A stretch of 64,000 bases of DNA. It comes from Lagierella massiliensis. Its GTDB lineage: Bacteria > Bacillota > Clostridia > Tissierellales > Peptoniphilaceae. The stretch covers positions 372,001 to 436,000 of the forward strand of contig NZ_CYUO01000005.1 of NCBI RefSeq assembly GCF_001407835.1. The letters are read 5' to 3'. This document shows positions 44,548 through 52,537 of the stretch, piece after piece. Made by a program: the position numbers and the translations under genes. Every line of letters begins with the position of its first letter. Within the stretch, counting starts at the first letter, position 1. The notes under the pieces are model-generated. The model did no database searches, was not told the DNA's origin, and saw only the letters and a program-made list of their open reading frames with translations.

Positions 44548-44613
44548 ATAAGCTAAAAGTATTAGTCATGACAAAAATATGTTGAGTCATATAAAGCGTA
44601 TACGTTTAAGTGC

Positions 44614-44663
44614 AACGCAAAAGTGCAACGTAAAAAAATACGTTGCACTTTTGCGTTTTTTTG
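44614..44663 (+). terminator. 19-bp perfect hairpin and T-run after the AlbA_2 gene
   Basis: AACGCAAAAGTGCAACGTA (44614-44632) pairs perfectly with the sequence at 44639-44657 across AAAAAA, followed by six or more T. It is nearly identical to the inverted repeat at 43202-43249. As a transcript it is a strong terminator; as DNA it may be the same binding site as the upstream one. Confidence 0.85.
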
Positions 44664-44826
44664 TTCCTTCTTATATCCATTTGGAATTAACAACAAACCA
44701 TCAATCATTTCGCTATTGTAATAATCATTATATTCCGCTATAGCTCTTTTCATAACCATAAAAAACTTCATTTTTTAACCTTCTAAAGAATGTTTCCATT
44801 ATGGAGTTATCATAACAATTTCTTGA
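44664..44826 (-). pseudogene. IS3-family transposase remnant
   Basis: The minus strand encodes NCYDNSIMETFFRRLKNEVF then YGYEKSY, almost identical to the end of the intact IS transposase at 61793-62584, with about 80 bases nearly identical at DNA level. Downstream it continues EYNDYYNSEMIDG after an internal deletion of about 30 bases. It contains the catalytic Glu region but no other part of the gene. It is a scar of an earlier insertion next to the TraX gene. Confidence 0.8.
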
Positions 44827-44846
44827 AAAAACAACTTTTGAAAATA

Positions 44847-45587
44847 TCAGAAAAAATAAACTCTTATCAATCCTAATATAAATAGATGTACAGGATAGAA
44901 GAAATAAAAGAACCACTTAGAGAATTTCTTTCCTTTATTCATTCTTTTGCCATTATAAAAATAAATGATTGCAATTCCGGCAAGTGCAATACCCAACATA
45001 CTTTCTAATGCGTAAATTATGTTTGTTTTTAAAGAAAATCTTCCAATACCGCCTAAAAAATTGATAGCTCCAAATAACAACATTGAAAGAGCAAATGCAT
45101 ATTTGATTTTAATTTTTGAATTACGACTCCAAATAAATAACAATGTAAATATAGGAGCTAATAATGCCCAGTCTGAAATCATAGATAGCAAAATCAACCC
45201 TAACACACAGATTATTTTTAAAACTATATTTGACACTTTTTCAACTACAGTTATAATACAAAAACAAATAAATAGGGTAAATAGCATATTAAGTCCTTGA
45301 AATTCAAGCATCCCACTTTTAGTAAAAGCTAAACAATATGGAAATTCAGAAATCAAAGCAAATATCAACAATCTGGTTGCATAATTCTTTTTTGAATGCG
45401 TATAGTGATATCCTTCAACAAGAAAGTAACACATTACAATTGCTGAAAAATATCCAAAATCTAAAAAAAGCTCTGACCATAAATTTCCTGACTTCATAAA
45501 AATCGTTGATATATGATTCAACAGCATTAAAAACATAGCTATATATTTAATAGCATCCCGATTAAGTATTTTATATTTATCAATCAT
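44847..45587 (-). CDS. TraX family membrane protein
   Basis: A 246-residue TraX-like integral membrane protein with about eight hydrophobic segments. Typical features are the start LNRDAIKYIAMFLMLLNHI, the internal FPYCLAF and the end FFYFFYPVHLFILGLIRVYF. In F-plasmids TraX acetylates pilin, but chromosomal Firmicute members are not tied to conjugation and belong to the wider acyltransferase-like group. The stop is next to the IS3 remnant, which replaced whatever lay downstream. The 215 bases between this gene and DUF523 hold only a terminator. Confidence 0.8.
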   Translation of the reverse strand: MIDKYKILNRDAIKYIAMFLMLLNHISTIFMKSGNLWSELFLDFGYFSAIVMCYFLVEGYHYTHSKKNYATRLLIFALISEFPYCLAFTKSGMLEFQGLNMLFTLFICFCIITVVEKVSNIVLKIICVLGLILLSMISDWALLAPIFTLLFIWSRNSKIKIKYAFALSMLLFGAINFLGGIGRFSLKTNIIYALESMLGIALAGIAIIYFYNGKRMNKGKKFSKWFFYFFYPVHLFILGLIRVYFF

Positions 45588-45773
45588 ACCATTTCTACCC
45601 TTTGTATTAATTTCTGCTTTTTTAACAAAAGCAACATATCTTTCTTATGTGAAAAACTGTAAACTATTTAAATTTTTTTAAAACAGACTCCAAGAGAATA
45701 AATTCAAATTTCATTTATTTAATTATACCATGTACAATTCATCCATTCTACTTATATTTTCCCGAAGAGTCTT

Positions 45774-45803
45774 AAAAAGACCGTGATGTATCTTGCGGTC
45801 TTT
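45774..45803 (-). terminator. Terminator of the DUF523-maf-chorismate mutase operon
   Basis: AAAGACCG pairs with CGGTCTTT; on the minus strand the stem is followed by a T-run. It begins at the stop of the DUF523 gene. Confidence 0.85.
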
Positions 45804-46213
45804 TATATGCTTATAACTTCTATTTCATTTTCTTCTAAGAGTTTAGTGACAATTCCATCTCCATCTATAAGTACTCCGGAAAAGCTTCCGTCATAAATTT
45901 TTCCTTTACCACATGATGGACTTTTTGCCTTCAAGTATGCTTTTTTTATATTATACATCTTACAGAGTTTTAAAGTTTCGTTAGCGCCATCTAAAAATTC
46001 TTTTGTTAAATCAACTCCGTCAATATTATAAACGCTACCGCCTTTTATTTCGCAGGGCTTTCTTGGTGTTGGGAGTCCTGCAGCTTGTTCGGGACAAAAT
46101 GGAATAATATTGTATTTTGAATTTAGTTCTTCGAATATATTTTTTGAACTCTTTTTGTCATATCTTGTTTTTAGTCCAATTAGGCACGAGCTTACAAGTA
46201 CATTTTCTTTCAT
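45803..46213 (-). CDS. DUF523 family protein (YbbK-like)
   Basis: 136 residues of the DUF523 family. The family markers are VSSCLIGLKTRYDKKS near the start, CPEQAAGLPTPRKPCEI at about residue 40 and KAKSPSCGKGKIYDG near residue 94. Conserved Cys residues suggest a metal or iron-sulfur site, but no reaction is established. It overlaps the Maf gene by four bases and is the last gene of the three-gene operon. Confidence 0.85.
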   Translation of the reverse strand: MKENVLVSSCLIGLKTRYDKKSSKNIFEELNSKYNIIPFCPEQAAGLPTPRKPCEIKGGSVYNIDGVDLTKEFLDGANETLKLCKMYNIKKAYLKAKSPSCGKGKIYDGSFSGVLIDGDGIVTKLLEENEIEVISI

Positions 46214-46866
46214 AGTTTAATGCTCCTTAAAAGTTCTACAAGTGGAAGGCCAACAATATTGTAGTAGTCACCATAGATTGAATCAATAAGTACTTTGTCG
46301 ACTTCTTTTATATTGTATGAACCTGCCTTATCAAGTGGGGACTTTGAGTTTACGTAGCTATCTATAAAATTGTTTACAAAGTCACTTTCTTTTACAAATT
46401 TTACTCCTGATACTACATAGAAATGTTTATAATCTGTCAGATTATTCAAAAGACAAACCGCTGTGCATACATAGTGATAGTTACCAAGCAGTGAATGTAG
46501 TGTAGTTTTAGCGTTACTCAAGTCACTTGGCTTCCCCAAAATATTTTTATCAGTTATTACAACAGTGTCTGCTGATAGTATTAGGCCGTCTCTTTTCTTA
46601 TTATAGACTGCAATTGCCTTTTGAAGTGCTACCTCAGAGGTGGTTAAAAAACTATTTTTAATAAAATTGTCATTGTTATTTTTTTGGAAATTTTCTATTA
46701 TTGATTTTTCGTCAATTTCTGGTTTAATTATTTCAAAATATTTTATAAATTCGGATACTAATTCCACTCGCCTTGGTGATGAGGAACCTAAAATAAATTT
46801 ATCAAATTCAAATCGTTCGTGATCTTTGATTATAAAAGTTCCAATATTATCTAATTCAAAACTCAT
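46210..46866 (-). CDS. maf: Maf-family nucleotide pyrophosphatase
   Basis: 218 residues of the Maf family, which hydrolyse non-canonical nucleoside triphosphates (house-cleaning). The signature LGSSSPRRVELVSEF lies at residues 27-41, and the active-site ILSADTVVITDKNILGKPSD at about residue 102. The C-terminal end has GSYNIKE and DYYNIVGLPLVELL. The N-terminus has a roughly 25-residue extension before the signature. It overlaps chorismate mutase by four bases upstream and DUF523 by four bases downstream. Confidence 0.9.
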   Translation of the reverse strand: MSFELDNIGTFIIKDHERFEFDKFILGSSSPRRVELVSEFIKYFEIIKPEIDEKSIIENFQKNNNDNFIKNSFLTTSEVALQKAIAVYNKKRDGLILSADTVVITDKNILGKPSDLSNAKTTLHSLLGNYHYVCTAVCLLNNLTDYKHFYVVSGVKFVKESDFVNNFIDSYVNSKSPLDKAGSYNIKEVDKVLIDSIYGDYYNIVGLPLVELLRSIKL

Positions 46867-47129
46867 CTTTTAATCTCCAGTTGATAATTTTTTGAAATTC
46901 TTAAAATATTCTCAAATAAATCTTTTGAATACTCAAAATATTCATATGGAGTTTCGTTTTTTAATTTTTTAAAAATCATATCTTCTCTATTTTTATCTAA
47001 AATATCCATTTTATTTAATTCTTTTTCTTTATATATTTCTTCAACCAGTCCAAGTCTTTTTATAAAGAGTTTATTAAGTTCTTCATCTATTGAATCGACT
47101 TCAGATCTCAAATTATTTAATCTATTCAT
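46863..47129 (-). CDS. Stand-alone chorismate mutase (AroQ type)
   Basis: An 88-residue CM_2/AroQ-family protein, all helical. The markers are LRSEVDSIDEELNKLFIKRLGLVEEI, the Lys of YKEKELNKM, and DILDKNREDMIFKKL, which together give the Arg and Lys residues that bind chorismate. The reaction is chorismate to prephenate for Phe/Tyr synthesis. No other aromatic-pathway gene is in the window. The gene is first in an operon with Maf and DUF523, an unusual setting; the CM domain may serve another role. Confidence 0.75.
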   Translation of the reverse strand: MNRLNNLRSEVDSIDEELNKLFIKRLGLVEEIYKEKELNKMDILDKNREDMIFKKLKNETPYEYFEYSKDLFENILRISKNYQLEIKR

Positions 47130-47230
47130 AGTACCTCCTTAAATTAATTATAGCACAGCAAAGGTTTATGATTAATACGGCTTTTGTTAGGGTATGTTAT
47201 TATATAGTTATAAAATATTAGGAGGTAGTC

Positions 47231-48094
47231 ATGTTAGTATCAGCAAAAGAAATGTTAGATAAGGCATATAGTGAAAATTATGCGGTTGGACAGTTTAATA
47301 TTAACAACTTGGAGTGGACAAGAGCAATTCTTGAAACAGCTCAAGAACTAAATTCACCTGTTATTTTGGGAGTATCTGAAGGAGCAGGAAGATACATGGT
47401 AGGATTTAAAACAGTTGTTAAAATGGTTGAAGGAATGGTTGAAGAACTTAATATTACAGTGCCTGTAGCAATTCATCTTGACCATGGTACTTATGAAGGT
47501 GCAAAAAAAGCTATTGAAGCTGGATTTACTTCTGTAATGTTTGATGGATCTTCCTATCCAATTGAAGAAAATATTGAAAAGACAAAGGAAATTGTCGAAA
47601 TTGCACATGGCAAAAAAATTTCTGTTGAAGCAGAAGTTGGAGCTATTGGTGGAGAAGAAGACGGAGTTGTTGGTGGAGGAGAAATCGCAGATCCTAAAGA
47701 ATGTAAGATGATAGCAGATCTTGGAATAGATTTTTTAGCTGCAGGAATTGGAAACATTCACGGAGTATATCCTGAAAATTGGAAGGGACTTGATTTTGAA
47801 GCACTTGAAAATATAAAAGCTGAAGTTGGTGAAATGCCTCTTGTACTTCATGGTGGAACAGGAATACCTGCTGATATGATTAAAAGAGCTATTGAACTTG
47901 GAGTTTCAAAAATAAATGTAAATACTGAATGTCAAATAGAATTTGCCAAGGAAACCAGAAAGTACATTGAAGATGGACTGGACAAAGTAGGCAAGGGATT
48001 TGACCCAAGAAAATTATTAAAGCCAGGTACTGAAGGAATCAAAAGAGTTGTTAAAGACAAAATGGAATTATTTGGTTCTGTGAATAGAGCATAG
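47231..48094 (+). CDS. fba: Fructose-bisphosphate aldolase, class II
   Basis: A 287-residue zinc-dependent aldolase of glycolysis and gluconeogenesis (Fba/GatY type). The zinc and active-site residues are seen in VAIHLDHGTYEGAKKAIEAGFTSVMFDGSSYPIEEN and in EAEVGAIGGEEDG, GIGNIHGVYP and VLHGGTGIP. The C-terminal INVNTECQ is characteristic. TAGGAGGTAGTC precedes ATG 47231. Tagatose-bisphosphate aldolase is a close alternative, but nothing in the neighbourhood points to galactitol or lactose metabolism. Confidence 0.92.
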   Translation: MLVSAKEMLDKAYSENYAVGQFNINNLEWTRAILETAQELNSPVILGVSEGAGRYMVGFKTVVKMVEGMVEELNITVPVAIHLDHGTYEGAKKAIEAGFTSVMFDGSSYPIEENIEKTKEIVEIAHGKKISVEAEVGAIGGEEDGVVGGGEIADPKECKMIADLGIDFLAAGIGNIHGVYPENWKGLDFEALENIKAEVGEMPLVLHGGTGIPADMIKRAIELGVSKINVNTECQIEFAKETRKYIEDGLDKVGKGFDPRKLLKPGTEGIKRVVKDKMELFGSVNRA

Positions 48095-48120
48095 TTAAAT
48101 TAAAAAGAACAACATATAAA

Positions 48121-48149
48121 TTAACAAATTTTAAAATAACTGATATAAT
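48121..48149 (+). promoter_or_regulatory. Promoter of the AhpD-like gene
   Basis: TTAACA (48121-48126), 17 bases, then TATAAT (48144-48149), a close match to the vegetative consensus. ATG follows 36 bases later after CAGGAGGAAA. Confidence 0.8.
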
Positions 48150-48185
48150 AAAGAAGAGCTAAAAATTTTATATCAGGAGGAAAAT

Positions 48186-48512
48186 ATGAAATACGAAAAA
48201 GACTATGAAGATCAAAATCAAAGAATGAGTTATTTAATGGAAAACTCAAAATTAACTTCAGCTGTTATGGGTTCTGTTAGTGCAAATATGAAAGACGGAG
48301 CACTTAGTTTAAAAGAAAAAGAATGTGTTATGCTTGGTATTGCAATAGCTATTAGATGCCCAGATTGCATAAGAGCACATGCTAAGAACTGTAAGGATGT
48401 GGGACTAACAGAAGAAGAGGTTATCGAAGTTGTAGAAGCTGCAGTTGCAATGGGTGGAGGACCTTCTTTCGCATTCGGTTCATACGCAGTTGATGTATTT
48501 AAGAGTTTATAA
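48186..48512 (+). CDS. Carboxymuconolactone decarboxylase (AhpD-like) family protein
   Basis: A 108-residue CMD-family protein. The redox motif CPDCIRAHAKNC (residues about 58-69) with conserved Cys pair and following His is that of AhpD-like alkyl-hydroperoxidase proteins. EEEVIEVVEAAVAMGGGPSFAFGS completes the domain. It may take part in peroxide detoxification or thiol-disulfide chemistry, though many family members have no tested role. It has a strong promoter and terminator of its own. Confidence 0.85.
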   Translation: MKYEKDYEDQNQRMSYLMENSKLTSAVMGSVSANMKDGALSLKEKECVMLGIAIAIRCPDCIRAHAKNCKDVGLTEEEVIEVVEAAVAMGGGPSFAFGSYAVDVFKSL

Positions 48513-48527
48513 TTAAAATAAAATTTT

Positions 48528-48558
48528 AACCACCGGATCACCCGGTGGTTTGCTTTTT
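48528..48558. terminator. Terminator shared by convergent genes
   Basis: AACCACCGG (48528-48536) pairs with CCGGTGGTT (48542-48550) around a five-base loop, then T-rich sequence. It separates the AhpD-like gene from the convergent nuclease gene and may serve both strands. Confidence 0.85.
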
Positions 48559-48593
48559 ATATTTACCAAATAAGGTTATGAAGATATTTTTAA

Positions 48594-49118
48594 CTATTTT
48601 ATTTTTTTTGCAATTTCGTCGAGTATATTTTTCATATTTTCGTCTAATGTAACCATGTTTTTATTTTGATAGTCTGGTTCTTTTATTTTCATTCTGCGAA
48701 TTTGATTTTTTAAGTTTTTGTATTCCACAAGTAACTCTCTTGATGATAGTCTTGTTCCCCCTCGGCTGAGTATGGTTTGTTGTATGAGGTTGTCATCTGT
48801 TGCAACTCTTATAACATCTCTTTTTCCAGTAAGATCCAACACCCTCTCGATGTATTGGTCAGCGGTTTCTTTCTGTTTTGTAAAGTAAACTTTTATATTT
48901 TTATATTCCCTTTCGCCGATGGTTCGTTCTCCAGTAGCAAGGTAGGCGTCAAATACAAGATACACTTTTTCATCCCCCAGTGACTGATACTCTGAAAGTA
49001 TATTAATAAGTTCTTCTCTTGCGGCGTCAAGGCTGATGTTATCTTTTATGGCGATAAGCTTTGGCCATGCGTTTATAATATTGTATCCATCTACAAAGAT
49101 GATTTTCTTTTTAAACAT
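48594..49118 (-). CDS. YacP/Rae1-like NYN-domain ribonuclease
   Basis: 174 residues of the NYN (PIN-like) nuclease family, YacP/Rae1 type. VDGYNIINAWP at residues 9-19 carries the first catalytic Asp. The VFDAYLATGE, ETADQYIERV and VATDDNLIQQTIL segments supply the other acidic residues. Rae1 cleaves translated mRNA at the ribosome A site in Bacillus. It overlaps the rlmB gene by eight bases, the usual pairing, linking it to translation. Confidence 0.9.
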   Translation of the reverse strand: MFKKKIIFVDGYNIINAWPKLIAIKDNISLDAAREELINILSEYQSLGDEKVYLVFDAYLATGERTIGEREYKNIKVYFTKQKETADQYIERVLDLTGKRDVIRVATDDNLIQQTILSRGGTRLSSRELLVEYKNLKNQIRRMKIKEPDYQNKNMVTLDENMKNILDEIAKKIK

Positions 49119-49842
49119 CTCTTTGCCTTAGGACCTCATAGCAAACTATGGCACATGCGTTGGATGCGTTTAGAGAAGTTATTTTTCCACGCATAGGTAT
49201 CTTGATTAGGTCGTCACAATTTTTCTTTATCTGCATAGAGATTCCCTTGCCTTCATTTCCTATAACAATTGCAATTGGTCCTGTTAAATTTGTTTTATTG
49301 TAATAATTTTTTGCATCGCCATCTGTACCGTAGACAAAAATATTTTTTTCTTTTAGCTCGTCAATAGTTCTATTTATATTTGTCACTTTAGCCACTTTTA
49401 AATAGTTACAAGCTCCAGCAGAGGATTTATAAACTGTTGAGTTGATGCTTGCAGATCTCCTCTTTGGGATAATCACACCGTGAACTCCTGCTGTTTCAGA
49501 ACTTCTTATGATTGCACCCAGGTTATGTGGATCTTCAATCTCATCAAGTATCACTATGAAAGGATCTTCGTTTCTATTTTTTGCTTCCTTTAAAATATCA
49601 TCAACTGAGGAATATTCAAATGAGGATATCAAAGCGATAACTCCTTGATGAACTTCTCCATTTGCCATATTGTCCAAAGTTTTTTTATCCACAGTCTTTA
49701 TAACAACATTTTTATTTTTTGCCCGTCCAATTACCTTTTCTATAGAGCCCTTTAAATTGCCCTTTTGAATATATAGCTCTTCGACTTTGCCGGTGTTTAA
49801 AGCTTCTAAGCAGGCGTTTCTTCCATATATTAAATCTTCCAT
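49111..49842 (-). CDS. rlmB: 23S rRNA 2'-O-methyltransferase (RlmB/TrmH family)
   Basis: About 243 residues of the SpoU/TrmH family. The N-terminal substrate-binding domain is YGRNACLEALNTGKVEELYIQKG. The knotted SPOUT core has the motifs LDEIEDPHNLGAIIRSSETAG, VIGNEGKGIS and IPMRGKITSLNASNACAI. It methylates a 23S rRNA guanosine (G2251 type). ATG 49842 is preferred because AAGGAAG lies six bases upstream; an in-frame TTG at 49860 would put the ribosome site inside the gene. Co-transcribed with the Rae1-like gene. Confidence 0.9.
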   Translation of the reverse strand: MEDLIYGRNACLEALNTGKVEELYIQKGNLKGSIEKVIGRAKNKNVVIKTVDKKTLDNMANGEVHQGVIALISSFEYSSVDDILKEAKNRNEDPFIVILDEIEDPHNLGAIIRSSETAGVHGVIIPKRRSASINSTVYKSSAGACNYLKVAKVTNINRTIDELKEKNIFVYGTDGDAKNYYNKTNLTGPIAIVIGNEGKGISMQIKKNCDDLIKIPMRGKITSLNASNACAIVCYEVLRQRDV

Positions 49843-49970
49843 GTTATCTTCCTTACTCAATTTGTATTACTTTCTAAACTTTATTATTTTTTTCATCTTA
49901 ATTTGACATATATATTATATCATTCTTTTAATATCTAAAGGGATATTATACAATAATGATGGAGGTAATT

Positions 49971-51425
49971 ATGGAAAACGCAGTTATATTACAGGGATTT
50001 GAATGGTACTTGCCAGATGATGGCAATCATTATAATAAATTAAAGGAGATGGCAAAGCACTTTGCTGAAGTAGGTTTTAATGCAGTGTGGCTTCCGCCTT
50101 TTTGTAAAGCCACTGGAACTAATGATGTGGGATATGGAATTTATGATCTGTATGATCTTGGAGAGTTCGATCAAAAGGGAAGTGTTAGAACTAAATATGG
50201 TACGAAAGAGGAACTTATTTCAATGATAGAAACTCTTCATGAAAATAATATTGCAGTCTATGGAGATATTGTTTTAAATCACAAGGCTGGAGCTGATGAA
50301 GAGGAAACTTTTAAAGCCATCCAAGTTGATGAAGTGGATAGAAATAAAGAAATTGGAGAGCCTCACGACATTAAGGCTTGGACCAGGTTTACTTTTCCAG
50401 GAAGAAATGGAAAATATTCAAAATTCATATGGTTTTTTGAACATTTTTCTGGTGTGGATTACGACTCTTTAAATGACGTTAAAGGTGTATTTAAAATTGT
50501 TGGCGATGGAAAGGGATGGGACTGGGGAGTGTCCAATGAAAAGGGCAACTTCGACTATCTTATGTTTGCAGACATAGATCACAATCACCCTGATGTAAAA
50601 GAAGAACTTTTCAACTGGGGATACTGGATTATTGATGAACTTAATCTTGATGGAATGAGGTTTGATGCCTTAAAACATATTGGCGACAAGTTTATTTTAG
50701 ATTTTTGCAACCACATTAAGGCAAAGGAAGATTTAAAGGAAGACTTTTATCTATTTGGTGAATATTGGTTAAACGATCCAAATACAGTTAATGGATATCT
50801 ATATGACACTAAGTACGATTTAGATTTATTCGACGTTGGACTTCACTATAATATGGTGGAAGCTTCAAAGAACGGAGACTACGACATAAGGCAAATTTTT
50901 GACAATACTTTGGTTAAAGAACATCCAACCATAGCTGTTACATTTGTGGACAACCACGACTCACAGCCTGGGCAGGCCCTTGAATCTTTTGTAGAGAATT
51001 GGTTTAAAAAGATTGCCTATGGAATAATCCTCTTACAAAAGGACGGTTATCCAACTGTGTTTTGGGGAGACTACATGGGCATGGGAGAACCTGTAAACTC
51101 AGATGGACATAAAGATATGATTGAAAACCTTATGTATATTAGACGTGAGTTTGCATACGGAGAACAAGATATGTACTACGAGTCAGATAAACTTATAGGA
51201 TTTGTAAGGCGTGGCGATGAAAAACACTCAAAAAAACTTGCGGTGCTAATTTCTACTGGAGATATGGCAACATTGAAGATGTTTGTAGGAAAAGAGGAAG
51301 CAGGAAAGATTTATAAAGAATACACTGGAGACAATTCAAATGAAATAATCATTGACGAAGAAGGCTTTGGTGAATTTGAAGTAGGTCCAGGAACTATAAC
51401 TTGTTGGAGTGAGAAAAATGAATAA
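49971..51425 (+). CDS. Alpha-amylase, intracellular GH13 type
   Basis: About 484 residues of glycoside hydrolase family 13 (cytoplasmic AmyS/MalS-type amylase), hydrolysing alpha-1,4-glucans. Catalytic motifs are visible: DIVLNHKAGAD, LDGMRFDALKHI (nucleophile Asp), LFGEYWLNDP (acid Glu) and FVDNHDSQP (transition-state Asp). It has no signal peptide, so it acts on internal glycogen-like or imported maltodextrin. ATG 49971 is chosen for GGAGGTAATT just upstream rather than ATG 49956. It overlaps the next gene by eight bases. Confidence 0.9.
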   Translation: MENAVILQGFEWYLPDDGNHYNKLKEMAKHFAEVGFNAVWLPPFCKATGTNDVGYGIYDLYDLGEFDQKGSVRTKYGTKEELISMIETLHENNIAVYGDIVLNHKAGADEEETFKAIQVDEVDRNKEIGEPHDIKAWTRFTFPGRNGKYSKFIWFFEHFSGVDYDSLNDVKGVFKIVGDGKGWDWGVSNEKGNFDYLMFADIDHNHPDVKEELFNWGYWIIDELNLDGMRFDALKHIGDKFILDFCNHIKAKEDLKEDFYLFGEYWLNDPNTVNGYLYDTKYDLDLFDVGLHYNMVEASKNGDYDIRQIFDNTLVKEHPTIAVTFVDNHDSQPGQALESFVENWFKKIAYGIILLQKDGYPTVFWGDYMGMGEPVNSDGHKDMIENLMYIRREFAYGEQDMYYESDKLIGFVRRGDEKHSKKLAVLISTGDMATLKMFVGKEEAGKIYKEYTGDNSNEIIIDEEGFGEFEVGPGTITCWSEKNE

Positions 51426-51936
51426 AAACAAAACCAGAAATATTACACATTATTCTATGGAAGAGCTTCGTGAGGCTACTCATAAAAAGCTTCACGACAG
51501 AGACGTTCACGTGCAGGACATTGCAGACATTGTATATGAATTACAAAAGGATTACTTCGAAGACCTAACTCCTGAAATTTGTAGAGACAATGTTATGGCG
51601 GTGCTCTCAAAAAGAGAAGTTTGTCATGCAATACTAACAGGGATTGCTTTAGATGAAATGGCTGAAAAAAATCTACTTGAAGACCCACTTCTTACGATTG
51701 TAAAAAATGATGAAGGGCTTTATGGAATTGACGAAATAATTCCACTTTCAATTGTAAATATATATGGTTCAATTGGCCTTACAAACTTTGGATATCTCGA
51801 TAAGGAAAAAATTGGAATCATAAGGGACTTGGATGAAAATAAAAATCCTAAGACGGAAGTGAACACCTTTATGGACGACATTGTGGCGGCTATTGCAGCC
51901 GCAGCAGCAAGTAGGCTTGCCCATGGCAGGAAATAA
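51418..51936 (+). CDS. PgpA-like phosphatidylglycerophosphatase family protein
   Basis: 172 residues of the YutG/PgpA-related family. Recognisable stretches are VQDIADIVYELQKDYFEDLT, VLSKREVCHAILTGIALDE, GIDEIIPLSIVNIYGSIGL and TNFGYLDKEKIG, with the end VNTFMDDIVAAIAAAAASRLAH. PgpA dephosphorylates phosphatidylglycerophosphate in membrane lipid synthesis; this subgroup's activity is less certain. ATG 51418 is preferred (GGAGTGAG upstream) over the GTG at 51409. Overlaps amylase by eight and RNase H by 14 bases, so the genes are co-translated. Confidence 0.8.
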   Translation: MNKNKTRNITHYSMEELREATHKKLHDRDVHVQDIADIVYELQKDYFEDLTPEICRDNVMAVLSKREVCHAILTGIALDEMAEKNLLEDPLLTIVKNDEGLYGIDEIIPLSIVNIYGSIGLTNFGYLDKEKIGIIRDLDENKNPKTEVNTFMDDIVAAIAAAAASRLAHGRK

Positions 51937-52537
51937 CTTTTACGCTGTTAAAGTGGGAAGAAATCCTGGTGTATATAGAACTTGGGATGAATGTAAAAGA
52001 GAAACTGCAGGGTTTAGCGGAGCAATTTATAAAAAGTTTAAAACGAAAGCAGAGGCAGAGAACTTCATTAATGGAGAAAAATCATTAAATAGAGAAGTGG
52101 AACACCATGATGTTTTTGATGACGAATTAGTTGTGTATGTTGATGGCTCATACAATGTTAAAACCAATGTGTGTGGCTATGGTGTGGTGTTTTTACTAAA
52201 ACACGAAGTTAAAGAACACTTTGGAAGGGTTCAAAGGCCAGAATATGCACAATATAGAAATGTTACTGGCGAAATTTATGCAACCATATATGCAATAAAA
52301 AAAGCTATAGAAATGGGATTTAAAAAAATCCATATTCACTATGACTACGCAGGCATCAGTGCATGGGCCTTGGGAAATTGGAAGACCAACAATGAACTTA
52401 CAAGTTCTTATAGCAGGGAGTTTAGCAGTCTAAAAAAGAATATAGATGTAAAATTTATTAAGGTAGAGTCCCATACTGGAGTAAAATATAATGAACTGGC
52501 AGATAAATTGGCAAAAAAAGGCGCGGGAGTACAATGA
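51923..52537 (+). CDS. rnhA: Ribonuclease H with N-terminal RNA:DNA-binding domain
   Basis: About 204 residues. Residues 1-48 form the RNase H1 N-terminal hybrid-binding domain (NFYAVKVGRNPGVYRTWDECK, FSGAIYKKFKTKAEAENFI). The rest is the RNase H catalytic fold: Asp in YVDGSYN near 72, Glu in VTGEIYA, Asp in IHYDYAGI, and ESHTGVKYNELADKLAKKGA at the end. It removes RNA from RNA:DNA hybrids. ATG 51923 lies inside the preceding gene; a longer frame from 51881 is not preferred because MAGNNFYAVK is the typical beginning. Overlaps trkA by four bases. Confidence 0.92.
   Translation: MAGNNFYAVKVGRNPGVYRTWDECKRETAGFSGAIYKKFKTKAEAENFINGEKSLNREVEHHDVFDDELVVYVDGSYNVKTNVCGYGVVFLLKHEVKEHFGRVQRPEYAQYRNVTGEIYATIYAIKKAIEMGFKKIHIHYDYAGISAWALGNWKTNNELTSSYSREFSSLKKNIDVKFIKVESHTGVKYNELADKLAKKGAGVQ

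Noticed and set aside
44562-44916. Two minus-strand frames of 69 and 62 residues near TraX
   Set aside because: They are pieces of the IS3 remnant joined to intergenic sequence, not separate genes.
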